The notes: a model not told the origin generated them from the sequence alone. DNA of 64,000 nt from Boesenbergia rotunda (GCA_024364735.1 JAGFNQ010010092.1:38267-102266); one strand, 5' to 3'. Counted from the first letter of the stretch, positions 46,710-57,966 are shown. Translations and numbers: made by a program.

Positions 46710-48857
46710 TTATTCTGGTGGATGGAGCCTATCCAGAAGTAGCCTCCATCGTGGTAGTGGAGGAGTCTGGGTGGCTGGGAGAATTAGGACTACCCCACAC
46801 TTGAACTTCACAAAAAATTGCTCTGGTGGCCTAAGGCGATTTAAGTTCAGAATCCATTGAAGGAATGGAGTGCTTCGAATTAGAGTAATATCATCTCCTC
46901 CTTCTTGATGCTTTTCAGAAGTCCTTCCAGGAGGCTGAAGTCTGTTCAGTTGGAGTACCCACTCCTGAAGTCTTCTAGACCCTGCAAAACAATGTAATAC
47001 CTCTCTCAAGCGTTCAGGGTCAGAAAGAAATGAAATAATATCAGTTTCTGCATAAAGTGAATTCAAAACTGCATCATGTCCAATTAAATCAAATTCTGGT
47101 ATCTCAATGAAATTTTCAAAATTATTTCCTACAAAATTTGCATCCAGAGACTCATCACAAATAAAGGAATCAATTTCTGGCATATCAATAGAAATTTCAC
47201 AATTATTTTCCATCAAGGATGCATTATGCAATGTGTCACAGCCAATCAAATCAATATCAGATAACTCCAAAAGTTTTTCACATTCAACCTCAGCATATGA
47301 TATGGCAAGAGACTCATCAAAGTAAATAACATCAATTTCAGGCACATCTAAAAAATTTTCACTATCCATATCCACAAAAGATGTATTAAGTGATTCATCA
47401 TAAAAAACTACATCAATTATGGGTGCCTCTAAAATTATTTCGCAATTCATATTTACACTGGATGTGTCAAGAAATGCATGATGATCAATAAAATCAATGT
47501 TTGGTACCTCTATTGGATTTTCACAAACAATTTCTACACAAGGTATATCAATAAACTCATCAGAATCAATAACATCAGCACTAGGTACCTCACTGCAGTT
47601 TTCTAAAGAAAGAGGAGAAATACTTACCTGAGCGTGCTGGAGAATACTTGAAGGTTATATAATAGTAGATGTATCTGTGGTCTCCTCCTGGTCAAGTGCA
47701 TGCTCCTCTTCAGCCTCAGGCTCTGGTGGACAATCAACTGGTGATCCTTGGGTGCTTGCTTCCCCCATGCAAGTCCCTACACTTTCTGGTTCATCATCTG
47801 AGTCTTGTGGTGGTCCCTGGGGCTTAGTGCAATCCCCTACACCTATGGAATCATCTCCTCTGTATGCTTCTCCTGTAATATCTGTAACAACAGTATCAGA
47901 AAAATTAGGACCACTAATAATACTATCATTAGAAAATAAAAGTCTAGAATAGTCCTGTGGAGCTTCAATTTCTTCTTCTGGAGCTGAAAAATTTGGAATT
48001 GAATTTTGAATAGGAGTCTCCGGAGGAATGCATGCTGTAGGTGCCCAGATTTTAATGATTTCGTCTTCTTCTTCTTCTACCAAAATTCTAAGATCACTTG
48101 AAGAAGGATGTGGCCATACACTAGAGTCACCTTGAACTGATATAAGACCAACTCCGGGGCTCTCAGAATTAAAAGCAGCTTGAGAAGCTAATTGTTCTGA
48201 TATTTGGGCTTTTATCTGATTCAATTTATTTTGTATGTTTTGAAACCGTTGTTGTTGTTGTTGTTGTTGTTGAATTTGTTGCAAAATTTCCATCATCCTT
48301 TGGTGTAGAGCCTCATCCCAATCAGGATCATCAAAGCCTCCTTGATTAAACTGCTGAAATGGGATGGGCTGAAAATTCTGAGTGTCTTGCTGAAAATTTT
48401 GTCCTTGAAACTGGAAATCTTGTTGAAAATGTTGATATTGTGGTTGAAAGGATGGTTGAACTTGCTCAGAATGGTAGCCCTGGAAATCTTGGATCTGAGG
48501 TTGAAATTGTGGTGGTGAACACTGAAATTGAGTGGGCTGGAAATTCTCGTTTTGAAGCTGAAAATTTGGATCGCATGGCTGTGAATATTGAAAAGGTTGT
48601 TGAAAATTCTGTATAGGTTGAAATTCTTGCTGCCATGGCTGAAGTTGAGGCTGAAATTGTTGAAATGGTTGCTCAAACTGGGGCTGAAAACTCTGGAATG
48701 GCGGCTGCCCGTTCTGAAAATTTTGACTTGACTGAAGATCTTGCTGAAATTGTTGACATTGTGGTTGAAAAAATTGATTTGGTTGCTGATTGAATGATTG
48801 GTTCTGCTGAAACTGTGGGCACGACTGCTGGTAAGTGGATGAAAACATTTTGAACAT
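46710..48857 (-). pseudogene. Ath-2 Q/F-rich and acidic repeat protein, one in-frame stop
   Basis: A minus-strand frame runs from ATG 48857 to 46710, interrupted once by TAA at 47655-47657. The first 400 codons begin with a Gln/Phe/Pro/Asn-rich tract of about 190 residues, homologous to the Q/F-rich tract of the Ath-1 gag. A poly-Gln run (LQQIQQQQQQQQR) and an acidic Ser/Glu/Pro-rich half follow. After the stop the same frame stays open with seven units of an acidic 27-residue repeat (consensus like ENFxEIPEIDxIxxDESLxx) and then three WxLxLxRLxPPE motifs. No capsid domain or zinc knuckle is visible. The product is not recognised beyond its gag-derived tract. A role in particle assembly is only a guess. 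Confidence 0.7.
47035..47604 (-). repeat. 81-bp coding tandem repeat
   Basis: Seven diverged units of 27 codons, each with a PEID core followed by a DES-type motif, kept in one open frame. The units differ in sequence but keep their length. Confidence 0.7.
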
Positions 48858-48961
48858 GCAGCCCTGTCACAAAACAATCAAGAAAAATGGCAGCAACCGT
48901 ATATAAAAGATAAAGCAATCAGAACAAAATCAAAAGATAGAATTATCAAGCACCACTACAC

Positions 48962-48979
48962 TCCCCGGCAACGGCGCCA
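48962..48979 (-). promoter_or_regulatory. Ath-2 primer-binding site (tRNA-Asp type)
   Basis: On the minus strand TGGCGCCGTTGCCGGGGA, the intact Athila/Tat site, 4 nt from the LTR. Confidence 0.93.
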
Positions 48980-48983
48980 AATT

Positions 48984-51302
48984 TGATAACCGTATTTTTG
49001 TCGTGTTACGGTTTCAAATACAATTAAGATATCGAATTCCTCTAAACTAATGTAGCATAGTGTAACTCGAGTCGTCTCCCAACGAATGTAGTTGGTGCAA
49101 GATAATTCTCATGATCGTATCTTATTGCTTTCGGATTTTGGATATAAAACTGGGTTTTGGATGTAAGAGCTAGGACTACAAAATGAATAACAGAGCAAAT
49201 ATGAAACCTAATTCTAATTAAGGAAGGACAATGCAGATAAAGAAATCTAAATTAACCTAACTACAATTGCAGAAAAGAAAAGGCAATGTGAAAGAAACAT
49301 TCAAGAAATATGCATCAATGAAACCTAGGCATGCAGTAAATCCTACAGCATTAAAGAAATCTAATCTCCTAACTTAATTGCATTAAACTGAAGATATGAA
49401 ACCTAAAGCATTGGAAAGAGCAACACAAAGCAAAAATTAAACTATTAAGAATCATCGCAATCGAAATTAACAGATCTAAGAAGTATTTAATCAAACACAA
49501 GTTAGGCATGATTGAATTTGATTCAAGAACGTGCCAATTGCTACAGGAAAGTTCTATCGAATACCAACATCCAACAAACTATCTATCACAGCCATTCAAA
49601 CACAATTAAGGTCAAGCAACAACAACAATTAAAGGAAGAACTTCTGGAAATTGGATAGACTGTAAGAAATTGAATTGCTGTGGAGGATTGTTGCTGGCTG
49701 CCGGAAGGAATTTGCTGAAGATGCGGCTGCGGCTCGGAATGAAATCTGTTGGCTGGAAATTGAAAGTTGCTGGAGTTGAAGTGAAGGAGAACTGTGCCGA
49801 AGAAAAAAAACTGCGATGCTGGAAATCTACTGGAATTGGAAAACTGTAAGAACTTGGACGAATTGCTGTAAAGAAAAACAGAAACAAGAAATGCAGAAAA
49901 ATTTGATCGCCGGCTTCGGGTGAAGGATGGATGGTCGTTTTCTCTCCGAACCCCGAAAGAGAAAGCTGCGGTGGAGATGGATGGCTGCGACGGCTACGTT
50001 CGGCTAGAGCTCAGAACCCCCAAAGCCTAGCTGTGGTCGCCGGTGATGAAAATGGAAGAAAGACTGTGAAGGAAGGCGGATGGAGTCGACTAGAGCTCGG
50101 AACCCCCAAAGCCTTAGCTTCGTCCGGTGGCGTGCGGTGAAGGAAGATGGATGGCGTCTCTCCGAACCCCTAAAGAGAACCTTTACTCTCTTCTCTCCGA
50201 ACCCCGAAAGAGAAGAGGTGGACGTGGATCGTTGAGACGAGAGCCCCTCGTCTCGGTTGATCGGAGCTCCGGCTGACTAGGGTTCGGAACCCCCTTGCCC
50301 TAGCCTTGCGGCGACGATGAAGAAAGAAGGAGGAGAAGGATCGCCGCTGGCCTGCGTGTGGAGTCGATGAAGTGCCCTAGCTCTGCGTGTCTCCCTTTTG
50401 TTTGGCTGCGCGTGGATTCAGTTGGCCCAGCCAACTTCAGCGGTTCGGTCAGCCCCTTTGATTCAGCCTTTTGGTTCAGCCAGTACATCCAGCTCAGTCC
50501 AGTTCCAGCCAAGCTCCAGCTCTGGTCCAGTCAAGCCAAGCAGCTAGGTTTGGTCAGCCTTGGGTTGAATCAGCTTCAGCAAATGGGTTCAATTTCAGAT
50601 TCGGCCCTGGTTCAGTCAGCTTCAGCCCTGAGTTCAATCAAGCAGTCCGGTTCAGTCAATAGTTGGTTCAGTCCAGTCAACCAAGCCACAGGTCAGAAGA
50701 GAATTAGCAACGAACGGCTGAGATTGATTTGGCTTCATCCAACGGTCGGATCTCCTCAGATCTGAACCAAATTCCACAGATCCTAATCAACGGTCCTGAT
50801 CTACCTGTCCCCAGCTCGGATTTCCCATATCGGTGGCAGATGGTCCAGATCTTCCATTTTCTTCAATGGATGGTCTAGAACATCTTGAGCTTGATCCAAC
50901 GGTCAGATCACTTCTGATTTGGCTGAAATTTTCAGATCTTGATCTCTGGTCAAGATTGATTCTATCTTAAACTTGGATCGACCAGAAGTTGATCGATGGC
51001 TCAGATCTAGCCGTTCTCTGGAATGGACGGCTCCTATTAATCCGATGTTTGATCCTTCTGATCTGGATCCAATGCTGACTCAAGTCTGACCTGATTTGAT
51101 ATAGGTCCATGATCAATTGATGCCTACAAAATAATATTCAAATTTAGTACCAAAAAAATATCCCAAATATACACAGATTTGAATTAAATGTCAAAATGGG
51201 GAAAATACATGAAACCTAATAAAATTGCAAACTTAAGCATATAAAATATGGATCAAACATAGATTTTAGAGCCAAAAATAATCAACAAAATGATGGTTAT
51301 CA
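48984..51302 (-). mobile_element. Ath-2 5' LTR
   Basis: 2319 bp, near-identical to 42737-45056, ending GGTTATCA. Confidence 0.92.
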
Positions 51303-51668
51303 GTCCTCACCTACTCCTCTCAGGAAAGTTTACCTTTTGCCAACTGGCTCCTCCGATTTTGCCCAATCCACCTGACAAGGTCTTCGTGCCCAATTTCTGA
51401 TCAGGTCTTCGGTGCCCAGCCCCTTGCCAGGACTTCGTGCCCAGTCCTCGACCAGGACTTCTTTGCCCGACTTTCGGTCAGGTCTTCTTTCCTAGTCCTT
51501 GACCAGGACTTCTTTGCCCAACCCTTTGCCAGGACTTCTTGCCTAGTGCACCTTGGACTTCTTCCTGCACACTCAGTGAACAAGTTAGACAATGATAACA
51601 TCATAACTTCTGAACCCTTTGCCATTATCAAAACCCAGGTTTGACTTAGGTGCTGCCTGCACCATCAA

Positions 51669-52883
51669 TCTCCCCCTTTTTGATTTATGGCAACCCGGTT
51701 GAAAAAGTTAAGTTAAACATACAGAAAAATAGGTAAAGTACCAAATTTAATTTCCTCCCCCTGGAAGAAATCTCCCCTGAGTTTTTCAAAAATTCGTGGG
51801 GTTTTTGAACAAGTTTCTAAGTCTAAAATTGAAAAGTTTTTCAGGTTTTCAATACTTAGAAAATTTTCAAGAAAAAGGTTTTTAAGTTAGAAACATTTTC
51901 AAAAAATATTTTGAGTTGGGCACTTAGAAAATTTTCAAGAGAATTTTGAAATTTACACTTAGAAAATTTTCCACCGGAAAATGTAGAGTAAGTACTTAGA
52001 ATAATTTTTGAAAACAATTTTTGAGTTACGTACTTAAAATAATTTCGAGAGCAATTACTTAACATAATTTTCAAAACACATAGTTTTTGCACTTTAGAAA
52101 ATTTTCTAAATTGATTTTGAAGTTTTAACACTTAGAAAATTTTCAAGCAGTTTTAATACTTAGAAAAATTCTTCAAGCAAATTTGAATTTTATAACACTT
52201 AGAAAATTTTTCCAAACCTGATTGAATTACTTTACTTTTTGAAAGAGGAGATAAAAGTTTTGAAGACAACATTATTTTTTTTAAACCTTCTTTTCTCTCC
52301 TTTCCAATCTCTCCCCCTTTGCCATATATCAAAAAAAATATAGTAATAAAACTGAGTAAAAGTAAGGTGATGTACTGAACCAATTCTAAGTATAAACTGG
52401 ACCAAATCAATTCAAATTTTCTCTTTCGGGTCCTGTCTAACCCAATTAGCTACTTACTAACTGTTATAAATAGTTGCTTTCTCTAGGGTTAGTCAAGTTA
52501 AGTGATTTGATCAAGTTAGATTTTTCTAAGCTTGACACTTAACCTGATTACTGTTTAATTGGTATTTATTGCCCCAATTACTGCAGATGCACTGACTTAA
52601 AGCATCTTGAATCAAGGAATAGTCCTAAGGATCTCAACCCATTCTAGGTTATCAATCAAAAGTACCCTAAGGTGCTTGTGAGATGCTGGCTTCTAGATCT
52701 ATAGGTGCATGCAGTTCTAAGGTTAGGCCCTAAGCTAAGTCCATTTGCGAAAAAGCCCTAGTTTTCAAGGGGATAAGTTTTTAAACAAAACTAAGTCAAA
52801 AAATTAATTAAAAAAATAAAACTTGATTTTTCAAATAAAATAAGATAAGAAATAAAACATTAAAAAACATAAGTAGAGCAGTC
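51669..52883 (-). other. Sir-3 3' non-coding region
   Basis: No frame is supported. Purine tracts on the minus strand lie at 51669-51682 (next to the LTR), 51756-51762, 51770-51777 and 52309-52320. Repeats of ACTTAGAAAATTTTC fill 51850-52200. The conserved stem-loop is at 52630-52686. The order mirrors Sir-2. Confidence 0.75.
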
Positions 52884-54178
52884 CTATTCTACCAAGCATA
52901 ACCCTAACTGCCTTCTTAGTGAGCTGAACTCAGACTCAGGTAAGGGTTTGGTGAAGATATCAGCTATGTTAGATTTTGAGTCTACATGCTTAAGGACTAT
53001 CTCACCCCTGGCTACATGATCTCTTACGAAGTGGTGTTTGACATCTATGTGTTTAGTTCTAGAGTGTTGGATTGGGTTCTTAGTTAGATTAATTGAACTT
53101 ATATTATCAATGTAGACTTGGGTTTGGATGTAGTCAAGCTGGAGGTCTTTAAGAGTGTGCATCATCCATAAGAGTTGTGCTACACACTCTCCTAAAGCAT
53201 CATACTCAGCTTCGGTTGTGGATAGAGCTACGCAGTGTTGCTTTCTGCTGCACCAACTGACTAGACTATTTCCTAAAAGTTGGCAGCTTCCACTTGTACT
53301 CTTTCTATCTAGTTTGCATCCAGCATAGTCAGAATCAGAGTATCCTGACAGGTCAAATGTTGAGGTCCTAGGATACCAAATCCCTACACTGAGGGTGCCC
53401 TTGATGTATCTAAGTATTCTTTTTAGGGTTGATAAGTGCGTTTCCTTAGCACAGGTTTGGTATCTAGCACAGATTCCTACAGCAAAAAGGATATCAGGTC
53501 TACTGGCTGTAAGGTAAACTAGACTACCAATCATACTTTGATATAGTTTAAGGTCTACAGGTTTACCATCAGGGTCACTATCTATTTTTACATTTGTAGC
53601 CATAGGGGTACTTATGCTTTTGGAGTTATCCATTTTAAATTTCTTTATTAACTCCTTAGCATATTTGGATTGATGGTCATAATTTCCATCCCTAGTTTGC
53701 TTAATTTGTAATCCTAAAAAGAAGTTGAGCTCACCAACTAAGCTCATTTCGAATTTGTTTTCCATTATTTTTACAAATTCTTTTAAGAAATTTGAGTTGG
53801 TGGATCCAAAAATTATATCGTCAACGTAGATTTGGGCAATAAAGATGTCTTTTTCTAAGGTCTTAATAAAAAGAGTTGAGTCAATTTGTCCTTGTTTAAA
53901 TTCCTTAGAGATGAGGTAGGTTGATAGGCGTTCATACCATGCCCTAGGTGCTTGTTTTAGTCCATACAGTGCCTTATTGAGCTTGTAAACATGGTCAGGT
54001 TTTTCTAAGTCCTCAAAACCGAGAGGCTGTCCTACATAGACTTCTTCTCTAATAAACCCATTCAGAAAAGCTAACTTTACATCCATTTGGTAGAGTTTAA
54101 ATCCTTTATAGGCTGCAAAGGCTAGCAACATTCTAATAGACTCAAGTCTGGCTACTGGGGCATAGGTTTCGTCATAGT
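52884..54178 (-). CDS. pol: Sir-3 reverse transcriptase-RNase H, 5'-truncated
   Basis: An uninterrupted minus-strand frame enters from the insertion at 54179 (TYAPVARLESIRM) and ends at 52884; its first Met is at 54131. It holds the copia RT motifs YQMDVKLAFLNG, LYGLKQAPRAWY and the intact catalytic YVDDIIFGS. RNase H follows with SGYSDSDYAGCK, STTEAEYDAL, the HSRTKHIDVKHHFVRDHV block and TKPLPE near the end. Sir-2 carries the same region with stops. The upstream RT, integrase, protease and gag are cut off by the Cop-4 LTR, so although this part reads cleanly it has no start of its own. Confidence 0.9.
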
Positions 54179-55438
54179 TGTTGTAACTTGGATGGCTAGA
54201 GAGGGGGGGTGAATGTAGCCAAACACCGAAACATTAGAACTTTTCAAGTTTTCTGCACTTAAACGTTTAGTAGCATAGCGGAAGCAATAAAAACATAGTA
54301 TGCAGAATTTAAACCCTAAGCTAAGAACAACCACCAAGCGCTAACAAAGAGGATTTACAAGGTTCGGGGATAACTTGCCCCTACTCCTTGGCGTGCCCGT
54401 AAGGTGGGTGATCCCTTGATCGTCGGCAGATCAAGCCCTGGAAAATCCGGATAAAATGCAACCTCCTTCTCGCTGGAGTAACCTCTCTACAGCGTTTCAA
54501 GATGGATCAAGTATAAAGTACAGGAAACACAAGAAGGATCTTACTTAGCACTTAGAACCACAAGAACCCAAGCAAGCTTCTCCCGAGCTCCACTCAACGC
54601 AGATCTCACGCAAGAACTCCCTTCTTCGTGTCTTCTCGCTGATGGACTCGCCAAGCTTCTTGCTTCTCTTCCAAGTGCTCAAGTAACAGAAGGTTGCTTC
54701 AAGAATCACAGTCGCTTGCTCAAGAGATGGAACAGAGTTGTCGCAAGAGCACAATGTCGTAGCAGAGTAATGATCGAGTATTCTCAGCGTTGTTGAGACT
54801 TCTTTGCCACCAAGCGCTTAAGTTTCTCCCACTGATCGCCAGGTCACAGCACCTCACTGTAGCCTCCAGCTGCTCACCTGCAACAGCCAACTACCACTGA
54901 GCTCTCCTAGACTCCCTGAGCTTCCCTCAGCCAAGCCCCAGTCAGCAGCTCCAGCAGCGCCAGCGTTCGTTGCAACCTGAGATGGAAAACAGAAAAACCT
55001 GCTCCAAGGAAAGACTCCCATTGACTCTCCTTGAGTGTTTGAATCCATTCCTATCACCTGCAATCTTGATCAAATCATTAGCATAGCAAATCAAGCAGAG
55101 AATCAAATATCAGAGATTAAGAGCAGAAGAATCAGATGTGTTCAGACGTGATCAGAGCATCTGACATTGCATTTGAATTAAAGTGATCGGTCACCGGACC
55201 GATCAGGATGATCCCAGACCGATCAGGCTCCAGCTTGATCGGTCCCCAGTGAGAAACCTGGGATCACAAGCTTGTATGATCGGTCACCCTAACCAGTCAC
55301 CAGATCGGTCACCAAACCGATCCAGATATCTGCTTGCCACAATCCCGCCTGAAATACACTGTTGATCAGTCACCAGACCGATGAGGACACTCCCTGACCG
55401 ATCAAGCTCCAGTCTGATCGGTCAGGATGAGAAACCTC
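54179..55438 (-). mobile_element. Cop-4, copia LTR fragment
   Basis: It begins TGTTGTAACTTGGATGGC, which parallels the Sir-3 LTR start, including the GAGAGGGGGGGTGAATGTAG block. It cuts the Sir-3 RT frame. It is itself interrupted at 55439 by the Angela LTR, so its far end is not seen. The 5' flank has no clear duplication partner. No gene is present. Confidence 0.65.
55178..55430. repeat. GATCGGTCACC/GGACCGATC palindrome cluster
   Basis: Repeated TGATCGGTC, ACCGATCA and GACCGATCAGG motifs, often arranged as short inverted repeats around ACC, within the Cop-4 LTR. Confidence 0.8.
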
Positions 55439-55752
55439 TGTTGGGACCGGGTGCATGCCGAGGCGGACACGTATTGTAATTGTTACATAATTACATGCAG
55501 CGGAAACAAAAGCATGAATAATTTCCTAAATTATTCTAACACATATCCTAAGCATGCAATGCGTTCACATAATCGTAATATAAAATTTTTGCAGAAAAGG
55601 AGATTACTCTACGAATTACCTTGCGTAACTTGGAAGAAGGGACGAGATCCAACCGTTAGCGTCCCTTGAAAGCTCCGCCTCTATTCGTATCCACGCCGAG
55701 TATCGTCGGGATGACTTCGCTAAGCCACGAGTTTCGTGTTCATGAGAACTAC

Positions 55753-56100
55753 TGTAACGACCCGGCCCATTTGACGGTCTCGACCGTCGACCGTCGACCG
55801 TGCCGTTACCAATACTAGGTCTTCCCACTCCTGGGCGTGGATTTTTGCCTTCCCAGGATTCGAACTCTAGACCCAGGCTTAAATCTAGTTCTTTGTGAAT
55901 CCTGAATACCAATTGAGCTATAGCTCAATTGGTATTCAGGATTCACAAAGAACTAGATTTAAGCCTGGGTCTAGAGTTCGAATCCTGGGAAGGCAAAAAT
56001 CCACGCCCAGGAGTGGGAAGACCTAGTATTGGTAACGGCACGGTCGACGGTCGACGGTCGAGACCGCCAAATGGGCCGCCAAATGGGCCGGGTCGTTACA
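55753..56100. repeat. Palindromic fold-back arm 1 with tRNA-like boxes
   Basis: Arms 55753-55920 and 55921-56100 are almost exact reverse complements; the right arm has a 12-nt duplication (GGGCCGCCAAAT). Each arm contains TAGCTCAATTGG (A box, 55921) and GAGTTCGAATCC (B box, 55974), 53 nt apart, and three GGTCGAC-type repeats. Confidence 0.88.
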
Positions 56101-56103
56101 ACT

Positions 56104-57889
56104 TGTGACGCCCGCCCTTATATCTACTCTCGGGGCGGGGTCACGTACTATCATTCGTATAAATTTTTTTTTCTTAAAGTACTAATAACAAAGTACTAAG
56201 CTTGCTTGTTCAAAACTAACCTATAACATGATAGGTTCAACTCATAATATAATCAAGTATATGAGTAATCCAAGTGTAACATTCATTACTAAAGAAATGT
56301 TAACATAAGCATAATATTGTAGATATGAAGATCTTTATTTCCCGAGCCACCACCCCACACATCTTCAGCCCTCCTGCCTCTTCCTTTAGTTTAAGTGTCC
56401 CTTACCCTGATCTGCAGCATAAGACAACACATAAACTAGTAAGCACAAATGCTTAGTAAGGATCTTGTCCTACTCGCAAAATCGGATATCATAGAAAGAT
56501 AAGAGAATAAATCACATTCAAGCATGGTAAGTGTTTAAGCATGTTAAACATCTAAACATATTAACTTCATAGGAAGGTTTTTTTGAAAACATATAAACAT
56601 AATACTTGAACATAGCATAATCATTAGGGCCCGGCTTGTACTTCATGTTTTGCGCGCGCCCCTGAATAGGAACGAGGTAGCTAATCCCGAACCACTAGGG
56701 TTTACTAGGCCTTCTCAAAAGTCCTTCAGCCTAGTATCATAATCATTTGACTCGCTTTAAGAGTCTATAGTACATGCCATTACAAAATAAAATAATTATC
56801 ATGTTTTTCATTTTCATAAAGTATGCTCTTAGTCCCAACCTTCTAGGGAAGCATTCTTTAGGCCCTAAGCCTTCTTTGTTCATGCCCTACAAGGCTCATT
56901 CTTATGCATATGTATGCATCCATAATCATGATAACTAGCCTAGTATAAAGCATGCATTTCATAAGGGTGCCCTATGGGCTATAATGCATGCTCATACATA
57001 GATCATAATTCAACCCCTTAAACATATCTTATATATGACAAGGTTGATCACATAAATCATATTCATATCATAGGAAGTGGTAGCATGCTTCATGGTTTAA
57101 TCGAATGATTCTTAGCCCTAAACTAAGGTTTGGGCTGAATGTCCTAGGGTACATCTCATACAATCATCACATATATAGGCATATGATCTTACTAAACACA
57201 ATCATAATCTCATAGGGTAAGTTGTCCTTCACAACCTCATATTTCATGTCTTGGCCAAATGTTACATGCTAAGGAATCCAATCAAACATTTCCTTTCAAT
57301 ATCACATGCATATACATCTCATATCATTTTACATAAGCATATCACATAAAATAATTTAACCTTCACAAACCCTAAGGTTTCATGCCTTGGCCGAATGGTG
57401 TAGGGTAGGAAAACTAGGGTTTTGAAATTAAACCTTCACACAAGCATTTATTCAAACACCTTGTCTATACTACTAGACATGGACACATCCTAGGATAGCA
57501 AACAACCCAAAAAGCCTAACCTTTCTCCTCTTGGCCGAAACTTGTAGGGTGGATAACCCTACTTTTCCTTATCACAACATGATGGGAAATCATCATACAT
57601 ATGTACCCTAAGTCCCAAAGGTCTCCTCATGCATCAAAAAGTAGCCAAGGCCTATTAAATGGAGGTGGCCGAAAGTTTCATAAAGGAGGAAGGTTTCCTT
57701 TTCAAAAACAACAATAAGAAGAAGCATACAAATCAAACAATAACGATTACGCTGCAGGCGAGGGGATACTTACATCCTTTCGCTTGAGATTCTACTTCTT
57801 TAAGTCCCTTAGGGTACCCTTGGTTGAAGGAGAAGTGAAGGTTCCCCTTACTCTTTCTTCTCTAGACTCCTTGGCCCTAATAGAGGGCC
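56104..57889 (-). mobile_element. Tekay-like LTR fragment a
   Basis: It starts TGTGACGCCC. It shares blocks with the Tek-2 LTR (CTGCAGCATAAG, CTCTTCCTTTAGTT, the GAGGTAGCTA hairpin region, GGCCGAAACTTGTAGGGT). Truncated at the AATTGGTATTCAGG junction. No coding content. Confidence 0.7.
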
Positions 57890-57966
57890 AATTGGTATTC
57901 AGGATTCACAAAGTTATTGTAACGACCCGGCCCATTTGGTATTCAATTGGTATTCACGTACCAACT

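Larger units (their letters stand above)
42737..51302 (-). mobile_element. Ath-2, non-autonomous Athila derivative
   Basis: A complete minus-strand insertion flanked by GTCCT at 42732-42736 and 51303-51307. LTRs are 42737-45056 and 48984-51302 (2.32 kb each), differing by about 1% by eye, so it is recent. The 3.9-kb internal region has a tRNA-Asp-type primer site, a Q/F-rich and repeat-bearing frame, 1.6 kb of non-coding sequence and a polypurine tract. It has no protease, reverse transcriptase or integrase and would depend on an autonomous partner. Confidence 0.92.
21989..54178 (-). mobile_element. Sir-3, minus-strand Sirevirus-like copia, multiply interrupted
   Basis: Its 3' LTR is in three pieces: 21989-22680, about 42508-42736 and about 51308-51668. 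They are separated by Sir-2 (22681-42502) and Ath-2 (42737-51302), each flanked by a clean 5-bp duplication. Joined, the LTR is about 1.28 kb, close to the 1.31 kb of the Sir-2 LTR, with the same ends (TGTTGGAT.. and ..CACCATCA). The internal region (51669-54178) has polypurine tracts, the conserved stem-loop and an intact RT-RNase H frame. It ends where the Cop-4 LTR was inserted at 54179; the 5' half is not in the window. Confidence 0.85.

Noticed and set aside
47610..47640. A 25-nt GTAAGT...TTTAG segment after the Ath-2 stop that looks like a tiny intron
   Set aside because: It is far below known plant intron sizes, and it is simply part of a frame that stays open through it.
55921..55990. 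A functional tRNA gene in the fold-back arm
   Set aside because: A and B boxes are good, but the acceptor stem and anticodon arm do not pair convincingly, and the sequence occurs as inverted repeats in a mobile element.
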